The translations under genes and the position numbers were made by a program. From NCBI RefSeq assembly GCF_002632465.1, contig NZ_NIBS01000004.1:1-64000 (forward strand): a DNA stretch of 64,000 bases. Direction: 5' to 3'. This DNA comes from Xenorhabdus budapestensis (lineage in GTDB: Bacteria; Pseudomonadota; Gammaproteobacteria; Enterobacterales; Enterobacteriaceae). The number at the start of each line of letters is the position of its first letter. Positions within the stretch are counted from its first letter, which is position 1. Below, in pieces: positions 29,501-37,638 of this stretch. The notes beneath the pieces were generated by a model. It was not told where the DNA came from and did not search any database. It saw only the letters and a program-made list of their open reading frames with translations.

Positions 29501-32500
29501 GCTGGTAATCTTTCAGACAATCGGTGAGCGGTTGGGGGGAAGTAAACGTAATGCCGTAACGAGACAGATGTTCCAGCAAAAATGTTGCAACTTGAGGTTC
29601 ACTGTTGTCACCAGTTGTATCTGTTTTATTGATAATGGCCTGTGTTGCAGGAAACAGATCACGGTAGGTTGTCGGTAACTGTGGGGCACGATTTATGCGT
29701 TGGCATAAGGTATCGCCTTCCAATTCAAGGAATGCCACCAGCGATTTTTCTTTGTCGCCACTGGTTAAGGCAACGCCTTTACGAATACCGGTTACTTGAT
29801 TGAGGGCAGCATCAACTTCTCCTAGCTCAATGCGATATCCCCCAATTTTGACCTGACTGTCGCGGCGCCCCATAAATTCCAACCAGCCTTCGGGATGATA
29901 ACAACCCAGATCACCAGTTCGATACCAGCGCTCTCCCTGATCGATATTGAATTGAGCGGTGGTGCGTTCTTCATCATTAAAATAGCCTAGTGCAACGCCG
30001 GCTCCACCAATCCAAAGTTCACCGACAACCCAGTCAGGACAATCTCGGCCATCTTCACCCACGACACGGTAACGCTGGTTAGCCAGAGGATAGCCATAAG
30101 GGATAGAACGCCACTGCGGATCAACTTCTTTGACAATATATTCGTTTGACCAGATAGCGGCTTCCGTTGCACCTCCCATGGCACTGAGTACGCCAGCAGG
30201 ATTGAATGCACGGTAACGTTCAGGCAGTGACAAACCGATCCAATCTCCAGATAGCATCACGGTACGAAGCGTTTTCGGTGCATCGACTTCCATTCCTTCA
30301 CAATAGGTCAGCAACATATCGAACAGTGCCGGTACACTGTTCCACAACGTAATATTGTGTTGCTCGATCAACATTTCCCAAGTTGATGGATCGCGCCGTT
30401 GTGCTTCATTAATAAGTACCAGTGCTCCTCCGGCACTGAGAATGCCAAAAATGTCGTAAACGGAAAGGTCGAAATGCAGTGCGGAGAGTGCCAGCAATCG
30501 ATCACGACTTTGAACCTGATGACGGCGGTTGATGTCCAGACAGGTATTCAGTGCACTTTGATGACTGATGACGACACCTTTCGGCATGCCGGTTGAACCA
30601 GAGGTATAAATAATATAAGCCGGATCGGTCACGGCACGTTTAGCCATGTGAGTTAAAGGTAATAATGGGTCATCTTGTTGCCAGGAAATACAGCATATAT
30701 TTTGTGACCAATCCACATGTTGCTGTTTAAGGTCAATGATAACGATAGCGATACCGGCACTTTCACAGATAGCACGACGTCGATTTAATGGCTGATCCAC
30801 CGGAACTGGAACGTAAACACCTCCAACATAAAGGATGGCTAATACAGCAACGATTTGCCCGATGCTTTTTTCCATGCTAATCGCAATTCTATCTCCCGGC
30901 ATAACCGACATTTTTTGCAGTGCGGCCGCTAACTGGCGAGCTGCCAGACTGAGTTCGCCATAACTGATTTTTTCATTAGGATGAGTCACCAACGCAACCG
31001 CATGGGGTGTGCGCTCTGCTTGGGTAAACACACCTTCATGCAGCAAAGTGTTTGGTAACGGTTCAACCGTGTTGTTGATTTGACGTCGTAGCTGATATTG
31101 TGATTCAGGCATCAAATCCGGGAGTTTCTCGTTCCACTGAGCGGCGTTTTCCGTCAGGTTCTCAATAAGCCCTTGGTAGACAGTGAATAAGGTATCCATT
31201 AAGCCGTCAGGGAAGAGTTCATCGTTGCTGTCCCATTGAATGTTCAATGTGTTTTCATGTTCAAAAGCAACGAAATCTAACCATACCTGAGGTGTCTGTG
31301 AGATTCCCCAACTTGGTTTTCCCAGAACATCGTGGGTATTCTCACCATATAAAGGTCGGCCTAAATTGCTGGTAAACACAATTGGCGCACCGTGTGGGTG
31401 GTTGCCGCGTTTCTTAAGCTCACGCAATACTTCTACACCAGACCAATGACGATGTTCATATGCTTCGGCAAACGTTGCTTGTGCATTTTGAGCTAGTTGG
31501 CAGAATGGTAAATTATTACCGGGAATATCCAGCAGTAGAATATTGGTAAAATCTGCCAGGATGTTGTCAACCGCAGGATGCAGCGGAGTTCTGTCAAATA
31601 GCGTTAGGTTAAACAATAAGCGCGTGACGCTATCTTGTGTTGCCTTATCTTGTATTGCGCGGTCTTGTATCGTACTGCTCCAGCGACATAATAAAGCAGC
31701 AAATGCGGTCGCCAATGCCATGGTTGGTGTTACCCCATTTTGCTGCGCGAGGTGTTTAAAATGTTCCCAATGCTCAGGCGCTAAACAGAAATGTCTGCGC
31801 TGGATCCGGACATTTTTTATTAGGGCAGGATCTTTGGCCAGGGGGAGCTGAGGTGCAAGTGGCAAGGTGTCTAATCGACTACGCCAGAATACCTCGGCTT
31901 CTTGTCTGGCTTGCTTAAATTGAGCCTGATATTGCGTTAGATAACTGCAAAAATCATAGTCAGAGGATATAACTGACAAGTTACGTTTGGCAATTAATGC
32001 CGCCAGTTCAGTAAAGAACAGACTGAAACTGGCGGCATCCATGATCAGTAAATCGATATTCGCATGCAGCCGATGCTGATTATCACCGAACAGGCTAAGT
32101 TGGATATCGAAAGTTTCTCCTTTTTCAACCTGTAATAGCCGATGGCTTAGCTGTTCACGTATGCTAATCAGCGTTTGTTGTTGTTCATTGGCTGTCAGGT
32201 TACGCAGATCGTGAACAGTTAATTTTTTCCAGTAAGCATGAGCCATTCCTTGTTGGCGGCCATCTGGCAAAAACTGTACTTGCAACATTGGATGCCGCTG
32301 AATCAGAGCATGAATAGCTGCCTCCAATTGTTCAGGTTCCAGCCCAATACCATCAAATTCGTGATACAAATGACAACCAACGCCCCCCAATGTTTGTTCT
32401 GGTGAACGTCCAACAAAATAAGCATGTTGTACTGCTGTTAATGGGAATGGATGAACATCTGCAATCCGTGGCAGTGGCGTTGTATCTTGAGAGACGGTTT

Positions 32501-32744
32501 GAGAGAGCGGTGCATGGCGTTGTAGAAGCTGGCTCCAGGCATACAGTGTTGGATTTTGGTAAAGCTCACGCAGAGTGACGCGATACCCTTGACGTCTGAA
32601 TTGGTTTAGCAATGCCATTATTTGCATTGAATCCAGTCCGTTGCGAATTAAATCGTCGTTATCACCCACCAAAATATTTTTTTGGTTAAATAGACCAGAA
32701 ATAAGCTGGCGCAGTGAATCTGGGGAAGGAAGGTCCATGTGCAT
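26565..32744 (-). CDS. HMWP2-like NRPS (ArCP-Cy-A-E-PCP-Cy-PCP)
   Basis: 2059 residues, matching Yersinia HMWP2 (about 2035) in length and order. An aryl carrier domain carries Ser39 (NGLDSMQ) for salicylate. Cy1 has D231-x4-D236. The A domain has YTSGSTGMPKG near 702-712 and a cysteine-type selectivity set, DLYNMSMIWK, starting at Asp759. A degenerate methyltransferase-like (epimerase) domain is embedded at about 985-1330 (EFDARSG near 1190). PCP1 carries Ser1448, Cy2 D1634-x4-D1639, PCP2 Ser1988 in an unusual GANSL motif. It should build hydroxyphenyl-thiazolinyl-thiazoline, with one A domain loading both PCPs. GGAT lies ahead of the ATG at 32744. The stop overlaps the HMWP1-like start. Confidence 0.96.
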   Translation of the reverse strand: MHMDLPSPDSLRQLISGLFNQKNILVGDNDDLIRNGLDSMQIMALLNQFRRQGYRVTLRELYQNPTLYAWSQLLQRHAPLSQTVSQDTTPLPRIADVHPFPLTAVQHAYFVGRSPEQTLGGVGCHLYHEFDGIGLEPEQLEAAIHALIQRHPMLQVQFLPDGRQQGMAHAYWKKLTVHDLRNLTANEQQQTLISIREQLSHRLLQVEKGETFDIQLSLFGDNQHRLHANIDLLIMDAASFSLFFTELAALIAKRNLSVISSDYDFCSYLTQYQAQFKQARQEAEVFWRSRLDTLPLAPQLPLAKDPALIKNVRIQRRHFCLAPEHWEHFKHLAQQNGVTPTMALATAFAALLCRWSSTIQDRAIQDKATQDSVTRLLFNLTLFDRTPLHPAVDNILADFTNILLLDIPGNNLPFCQLAQNAQATFAEAYEHRHWSGVEVLRELKKRGNHPHGAPIVFTSNLGRPLYGENTHDVLGKPSWGISQTPQVWLDFVAFEHENTLNIQWDSNDELFPDGLMDTLFTVYQGLIENLTENAAQWNEKLPDLMPESQYQLRRQINNTVEPLPNTLLHEGVFTQAERTPHAVALVTHPNEKISYGELSLAARQLAAALQKMSVMPGDRIAISMEKSIGQIVAVLAILYVGGVYVPVPVDQPLNRRRAICESAGIAIVIIDLKQQHVDWSQNICCISWQQDDPLLPLTHMAKRAVTDPAYIIYTSGSTGMPKGVVISHQSALNTCLDINRRHQVQSRDRLLALSALHFDLSVYDIFGILSAGGALVLINEAQRRDPSTWEMLIEQHNITLWNSVPALFDMLLTYCEGMEVDAPKTLRTVMLSGDWIGLSLPERYRAFNPAGVLSAMGGATEAAIWSNEYIVKEVDPQWRSIPYGYPLANQRYRVVGEDGRDCPDWVVGELWIGGAGVALGYFNDEERTTAQFNIDQGERWYRTGDLGCYHPEGWLEFMGRRDSQVKIGGYRIELGEVDAALNQVTGIRKGVALTSGDKEKSLVAFLELEGDTLCQRINRAPQLPTTYRDLFPATQAIINKTDTTGDNSEPQVATFLLEHLSRYGITFTSPQPLTDCLKDYQPQPEYHDWFARMLAYLCQCNLLVESEHNVYQTGLSSSTFKNETKAGFIPERWHSTLRSILTGQQTAVTLLDDPQFAPEQQLFVLPETQQWLAGLKQVIVALSQRLQRPVTVMEFDARSGLCAQWLAEQITDQHLSYIGFERSQAFINQMQTRLSAHTHMSVKRWPKQIPDSLQHQADIILLNNVLHREEDPANCIEALIPLAQPGALVLAIELHHASSISLVTTELLSPHGIQLRAASQWLSLLPLQTEAPITLGNLSVLLMQASDNVTVTDREKIKSVLAQYLPGYMIPQRLHVIPHLPLTPNGKIDRKALAQGLLSATKTETEPHQNDMILLNAQEQTVAAIWQRLLNTEQPGRNSDFFQLGGDSLLATRLIGELAQQGLKGELSHLFRNPQLAAFTTTLSPLIAPLSETSSETYLTLKGQDEYQPFPLTEVQQAYLVGRHPGFTLSGVGSHFFIEYRIEQLDVQRLNRVLNRLIQRHPMLRTVVVNGQQQILQDVPFFSVKQHQFTDITEADTLRDRLSHQVLDAGHWPVFDFQLAQDNSPVSRLFVSLDNLLLDGLSMQILLAELEQLYLNEQHELPPLSITFRECVLRQQQTPVHQSSLQYWQEQVKTLPLAPQLPLRIVPENVQSPHFVRYSDRLSAHEWKQLKQYAAPHQITPSALLIAAYAVVLSAFSTRAELTLNLTLFDRPHWHEDINHILGDFTSLSLLAWHPEKNWLSSARRLQQQLWQDLDHRHISAIRVMRELAQNRGPDAATMPVVFTSALGTHEGKFLSRSSWMKPVWGISQTPQIWLDHQVYESDDELCLNWDAVEALFEPHQLQTMFNSYMTLLRTLAAQPESWHSALEQLMPRQQCLMVEDNASVVIASSHSEGCDPKICSEIQHLFLSVTNHAINVQQNFFDAGANSLQLIQLHGKLQHAGFHHLAVTDLFAYPTPEALSLRCRKDTHGGNQSSITLRQRQQQKRLQQREKRHKGAAQ

Positions 32745-32818
32745 GAAGAAATCCTATAAAAATGGCAGTTACCTAATAAATCAATAAACGGAGTTACAAT
32801 TTATTGGAATGAATATTT

Positions 32819-34600
32819 CTAAGTGGATGTCTCGGATAAATGTTTTGGTTGCAAATGCCAATGCTCTTCTGAACCAAGATGATTTTTCCAGAGAGATTGA
32901 TAAAGTGGACAACGTTGTAGTAATTCGTCATGGGTTCCACTATCACAAAGGGTTCCATGATCCATTACTAATATCTGATCAGCACGAGTTATCGTGCTTA
33001 ATCGATGAGCGATAACAAAGACAGTTTTATTCTCGGTAAGAGAAGAAAATGCTTTTTGTATCAATCGCTCATTTTCAGGATCTAGTGAAGCGGTTGCTTC
33101 GTCCAGGAATAAAACAGGAGACTGTTTTAAGATAGCGCGAGCAATGGCAAGACGCTGGCGTTCACCGCCGGATAATGTACCGCCATCTACACCTAAAAGG
33201 GTGTCGTATCCTTGTGGCAGAGCCATAATTGTGTCGTGAATATTGGCAAGACGAGCAGCTTGCTCCAATTCCAACTGAGTCGCATTTGGATCCCCCAAAC
33301 GGAGATTATTCGCGACAGTATCCTGAAATAGTGCGGTTTCCTGAAACACCATTGTGACGGTGTCATACAGTGCCTGAGTCTGATAATGATGGATGAGATT
33401 TCCACCCAGGTGAATTTCACCTTTGTCTAGCTGATAGAAAGAGAGCAATAAATAAGCCAGCGTAGATTTACCGCTGCCGCTAGGCCCCACAATGGCAGTT
33501 ATACTTCCTTGTGGTGCATAGAATGAAACGTTTTGGATAGCGGGTTGGCTAGTACCCGGATAACTAAATGAGATATTGTTAACTTCAACATCATATTGAG
33601 TAGGTGCGGCTAATGGCCCAGAAACTTGCGTTGCAACTGTTTCTATCTCGGCAATATGCGTTTCACCCACTTGTGTCAATGCAGTTACATTGATCAGGGG
33701 AATAATCCCGCGTAAAGGGGTAATCGTGGCAAACAATAGTAGGGTTGTGATGAGCATTTCGGAAATTGAGAGCGTTTCTGGCACATGGAAGCGTAGAGCA
33801 CCAGCCAGTATTCCCACAACTACACTCGTATCAATAACGATGTAGAACAGACTCAATAGTGGTATGCTTTTGAATACTCCCCGTCGGAATGCGGTACGTA
33901 ATTGTTCAATTTCTTGGACAAAACGTTGTTCTACCGTTGTGGTTGTTGCTGCTGCACGGATAAAGGCCATGCCTTGTGCATATTCTACAATCGCTTCAGA
34001 TACGCCAGCCATCATAGCAGCTCGTCGACGTAATATTTCATTGAGTTTTTGGCGGATCGCGATCAGGATGAATAATCCAACCATCAATACTAACAACGCA
34101 CTGCCAGCCACAAACCAATCGAACCAAAATAAAGCCAGATAAATGAGCGCCAGCATCACAATCTGACAGGTGATTTGTGGAGTGGTATAGGCTGACTGAT
34201 TTTCCTGCCATAGCACATCCTCGGATAATGTCAGCGCTATTTTTCCGGCACTTAAGCCCCGAATTGTCGCGACCGACATACTCACAAGCCGTTGTAGTAA
34301 AGAGCGCCGGATCTCGATACCCAATCCATAAGCGGCAATGGTGAGTTTACGCAGTGCGCGGGACATAAACGCGAACCGCAACAACAATAAAATAACTAAT
34401 AATATCAGAGTGATAATCGGCAGCATATCAGTGCTACCTTCTTTCAGATGACGATCCTCCAGATGTGTGATAGCCCAAGCTGCGATGGCAAGTTGAGCAA
34501 TAATTGCTATGGTATCAAGCTGCTTATATAACAAGCCAATGAACCAAACCCGTTGCAGTTTCGGGGACAGATGTTGCTGGAGACGATTAAATAACCCCAT
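32819..34600 (-). CDS. ABC transporter, fused membrane-ATPase (YbtQ/Irp7-like)
   Basis: A 593-residue ABC exporter-fold half-transporter with about six membrane helices in the first 320 residues, then an ATPase with Walker A GPSGSGKST, signature LSGGERQR and Walker B VLFLDEATASLD, followed by the switch His in IAHRL. In Yersinia the YbtP-YbtQ pair imports ferric yersiniabactin across the inner membrane despite the exporter fold. AGGAGT precedes the ATG at 34600. The gene overlaps the YbtP-like gene by 14 bases, and 74 bases separate it from the HMWP2-like gene, so all are probably one transcript. Confidence 0.92.
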   Translation of the reverse strand: MGLFNRLQQHLSPKLQRVWFIGLLYKQLDTIAIIAQLAIAAWAITHLEDRHLKEGSTDMLPIITLILLVILLLLRFAFMSRALRKLTIAAYGLGIEIRRSLLQRLVSMSVATIRGLSAGKIALTLSEDVLWQENQSAYTTPQITCQIVMLALIYLALFWFDWFVAGSALLVLMVGLFILIAIRQKLNEILRRRAAMMAGVSEAIVEYAQGMAFIRAAATTTTVEQRFVQEIEQLRTAFRRGVFKSIPLLSLFYIVIDTSVVVGILAGALRFHVPETLSISEMLITTLLLFATITPLRGIIPLINVTALTQVGETHIAEIETVATQVSGPLAAPTQYDVEVNNISFSYPGTSQPAIQNVSFYAPQGSITAIVGPSGSGKSTLAYLLLSFYQLDKGEIHLGGNLIHHYQTQALYDTVTMVFQETALFQDTVANNLRLGDPNATQLELEQAARLANIHDTIMALPQGYDTLLGVDGGTLSGGERQRLAIARAILKQSPVLFLDEATASLDPENERLIQKAFSSLTENKTVFVIAHRLSTITRADQILVMDHGTLCDSGTHDELLQRCPLYQSLWKNHLGSEEHWHLQPKHLSETST

Positions 34601-36401
34601 GATAATTTACTCCTGTTCTGGTATTTTCTCCCCGCCAAGCAGCCCACTGTTTGGCATAGGCACCTTGCTGTGTGATAAGTTCATCATGGATGCCTTGTTC
34701 AATGATTTGTCCTTTATCCAAAACCACTATTTGATCAAGATGACAAATGGTCGGCAGGCGATGGGCAATAACAATCACTGTCTTATTCTGGCCTGTTTGG
34801 GTATGACATAGTGCGTTGAGTGCTTGTTGCATCTCTTTTTCACACTCAGGATCGGCATAGGCGGTCGCTTCATCCAAGACAAGGATTGGCGCGTTTTTCA
34901 GGATAGCGGCGGCAACGGCGATACGCTGCTTTTCTCCCACAGATAAGCTGATACCGTTGTTCAGTACTGTGTTGTAACCCTGTGGTAACTGTTGGATAAA
35001 TTGGTGTGCTTGAGCTGCGATAGCTGCGGCTTCAACCTCAGCCAGGGAAGCATTAGGACGGGCCAAGCGTATGTTATTAGCTACCGTATCGTTGAACAGA
35101 AATACCCGCTGAAAAACAAAAGAGATGTTATTGCGCAGGGTGAGTTCATCCATATTGCGGATATCAACACCACCAACAGTAATTCTGCCTTGCTGCGGGT
35201 CCCAAAGACGAGCAATCAAACTGGCTACTGTGGATTTACCAGAACCACTGGCTCCGACCAGAGCCATTGAGCTTCCGGCCGGTACGGAGAATGAGATGTT
35301 ATTTAAGGCATTATCCTGCTCATCTTGGTAGGAGAAACTGACATTTTGCAAAGTTACACTGTTATCAACAGGTGTGTGACTCTGAGCACATGGTGCTAGT
35401 TCAGGTTGGTTCATTAACCAGTGATAACGTGTGATTAATGCTTCTTGCTGTTGCAAGCGGGTCATTACAGCGAACATGGAGGAGGCAATATTGCCGAACG
35501 CCATGGCAGCCAGAATAAAGAAGGTAAATTCAAATATCGAGATTTCTTGTCGGTTAACTAACCAGACCGCCAAAGGGAGTACGAACAGTAAATTGGCGCT
35601 GGATAGGACAAAAAATCGGCTGGATTTGACCTGCACCTTCTCTACCCAAACATCGATAATACGTGTCAGAGCGGTAAATGCTTTTTCGGCACGCTGTAGC
35701 GCAATATTGCCGCCTGAATAGGTTTTTACTACGGGGATTGCATTGATAACTTCTCCCATCGTCGAAGCAATGCGATTTTGGGCTGCGTAAAAGCGCTGAG
35801 TTGTGGTTTGAACTTTCATCTGGATATAGATGAACAGTAGACAAGCGCCTAAGGTTGGAGCAAATGCCGCCAATGCCAGTCGCCAATCGATAGCCAACAT
35901 GACGCTCACCGCGATCAGCGGGCCGAACAGGGTTGCTGACATTTCTGGAATAATGTGGGCAATCCCATCTTCGAGCTGTTCGACGTCATCTAACATTATC
36001 TTTTTGATTTCAGTACTGTCAGTTAGCATAAAGAAGCCCAGAGGAACGGACTTCAACTTATTACTGATATTACGCCGAATATCAGCCTGAACGTCGGCAG
36101 CTATCAAATGAGAAACAAACGTTGAAGCACTGAAAGTCAACATAGCGGCAAAAGTAGAACTTAATAACATGACACCATAACTCAGGAGTGTGTCGTATTG
36201 CCTGTTATAGATGGATTGAGTAATCAGCCCAGCAACTGCCGCCGGCAAAATTTGCAGGCCAGCGGAAACAATGGCAAGTGCAATAGCTACGTAATTCAGA
36301 GCACGGTATGGGCGCATCATATTCCATAATGCTTTAAGAACGCCGGCATCAGCGGCACGTTGCTCTGGCGAATTCTGGACAGACGAGTCGTTACTGAGCA
36401 T
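34587..36401 (-). CDS. ABC transporter, fused membrane-ATPase (YbtP/Irp6-like)
   Basis: The start at 36401 (MLSNDSSVQ) gives 604 residues and has AAGGAA upstream; the open frame extends further but overlaps the preceding gene out of register with the family. Six membrane segments are followed by an ATPase with Walker A GASGSGKST and Walker B ILVLDEATAYAD. The signature is LSVGEKQR instead of LSGGQ, and the D-loop reads YAD, as may happen when one half of a heterodimer has a weaker ATP site. It is the likely partner of the YbtQ-like protein in ferric-siderophore uptake. It overlaps the upstream MFS gene by 11 bases. Confidence 0.92.
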   Translation of the reverse strand: MLSNDSSVQNSPEQRAADAGVLKALWNMMRPYRALNYVAIALAIVSAGLQILPAAVAGLITQSIYNRQYDTLLSYGVMLLSSTFAAMLTFSASTFVSHLIAADVQADIRRNISNKLKSVPLGFFMLTDSTEIKKIMLDDVEQLEDGIAHIIPEMSATLFGPLIAVSVMLAIDWRLALAAFAPTLGACLLFIYIQMKVQTTTQRFYAAQNRIASTMGEVINAIPVVKTYSGGNIALQRAEKAFTALTRIIDVWVEKVQVKSSRFFVLSSANLLFVLPLAVWLVNRQEISIFEFTFFILAAMAFGNIASSMFAVMTRLQQQEALITRYHWLMNQPELAPCAQSHTPVDNSVTLQNVSFSYQDEQDNALNNISFSVPAGSSMALVGASGSGKSTVASLIARLWDPQQGRITVGGVDIRNMDELTLRNNISFVFQRVFLFNDTVANNIRLARPNASLAEVEAAAIAAQAHQFIQQLPQGYNTVLNNGISLSVGEKQRIAVAAAILKNAPILVLDEATAYADPECEKEMQQALNALCHTQTGQNKTVIVIAHRLPTICHLDQIVVLDKGQIIEQGIHDELITQQGAYAKQWAAWRGENTRTGVNYHGVI

Positions 36402-37638
36402 AGATGTTTTCCTTTTGGAAATCGTGGTACTTGCGTAGTGTCCAGAACAGGCCAGCGAGGGTGAAGAGTGATGCGAGAGCGAAAAGGGAAGAATAGCCCG
36501 CTTTGGTAACCAGCAGTCCACCGAGCATTGAACAGATGATCGCAATGCCCATATCTGCCGATTGCATCACAGCAAAATCCACACCAGATTGGGTGCCTAC
36601 TGCCAGAGACATCATCTGGGTGTATAAGGCAACAAATTTTGCCGCAGTGATCAACGTGATAAAGACGTATGCTGCTGAAAGCAAAGATACGGAGGATTTT
36701 GGTTGTTGGGCAATCCAAAAAATCCCCACCAGCACTATACATTCAAGCAGCATAAGGCCCATTAATGTTTGCATGGTGCCCAACTTACGTACAAGAATAC
36801 CGCCAAACAGGACACCAGATAATCCGGCTAATGCACCTCCGCTGGCTGCAATAATGCCTAATTGAGTTAAATCCACTCCGCGATCGACCAAAAATGGAGA
36901 GAGCATACCGAGTGACAGACGTGTACCAAGCATACATAACAGGATTAAAACCAATGCCTGTTTAACCGGAGTACGGCGAAATGCAATCTTGAGGGATGGG
37001 GGGGCGGTAGACTTTGAAACATCCGGTTCTCTCTTTTCCTGTATTTTTCGGATGAATAAAATAGGCAGCGACATCAAGAGAATCACTATGGCTAATACGC
37101 CTGCTCCAATGTGCCATCCATACAGTGAGGTCAGATATAAAAACAGGCCGCTACCGATAATTGCTCCCAGATAACTACCACCAACCTGCATGACATTGCA
37201 CCAGGGGCGATGCTGTGGTGATAACCGATCAATAGCATGACCATCTGTGGTAGTATCTACGACGGTCAGGCAAAGTGTTATCAGAAATAGCGCCGCTATA
37301 ATTAACGGCATATGTTCGGCAGGTTTTGCCAATGATATTAAACAGAAAAGGAAAAAAATTAAAATGTTACCACAGAGCATGATGCGGCGGGGGTTGGTAT
37401 CCCCCGAACCTGATTTACGATAATGCTCTACAATCGGCGCCCAAAGAAATTTGCATGCCCAGGGTAACATTAACAGATAAAGTAACCCTATTTTATCCGG
37501 CGTTACACCGTGACTGCGCAGAAACGCAGGCATGCTTTGTAACGTTAACATACCAATGGTGCTTTGTATGGTGTAAACACCAGCCAAAGTCAGAAGTAGT
37601 AACGAAACATGACGGGAGTTTGAAATATTGCTCGTCAT
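36391..37638 (-). CDS. MFS transporter (YbtX/Irp8-like)
   Basis: A 415-residue major facilitator protein with about 12 hydrophobic helices, N-terminal MTSNISNSRHVSLLLLTLAG. The AmpG/YbtX-like core includes KIGLLYLLMLPWACKFLWAP and TVVDTTTDGHAID. Homologues in yersiniabactin loci are called YbtX/Irp8; in the piscibactin system the equivalent has been linked to siderophore export. The start overlaps the receptor stop by four bases (ATGA). Confidence 0.9.
   Translation of the reverse strand: MTSNISNSRHVSLLLLTLAGVYTIQSTIGMLTLQSMPAFLRSHGVTPDKIGLLYLLMLPWACKFLWAPIVEHYRKSGSGDTNPRRIMLCGNILIFFLFCLISLAKPAEHMPLIIAALFLITLCLTVVDTTTDGHAIDRLSPQHRPWCNVMQVGGSYLGAIIGSGLFLYLTSLYGWHIGAGVLAIVILLMSLPILFIRKIQEKREPDVSKSTAPPSLKIAFRRTPVKQALVLILLCMLGTRLSLGMLSPFLVDRGVDLTQLGIIAASGGALAGLSGVLFGGILVRKLGTMQTLMGLMLLECIVLVGIFWIAQQPKSSVSLLSAAYVFITLITAAKFVALYTQMMSLAVGTQSGVDFAVMQSADMGIAIICSMLGGLLVTKAGYSSLFALASLFTLAGLFWTLRKYHDFQKENIYAQ

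Noticed and set aside
26565-32744. Embedded methyltransferase-like domain as an active methyltransferase
   Set aside because: The motif is EFDARSG instead of a canonical glycine-rich SAM loop. The equivalent HMWP2 domain is regarded as an epimerase-type or inactive domain.
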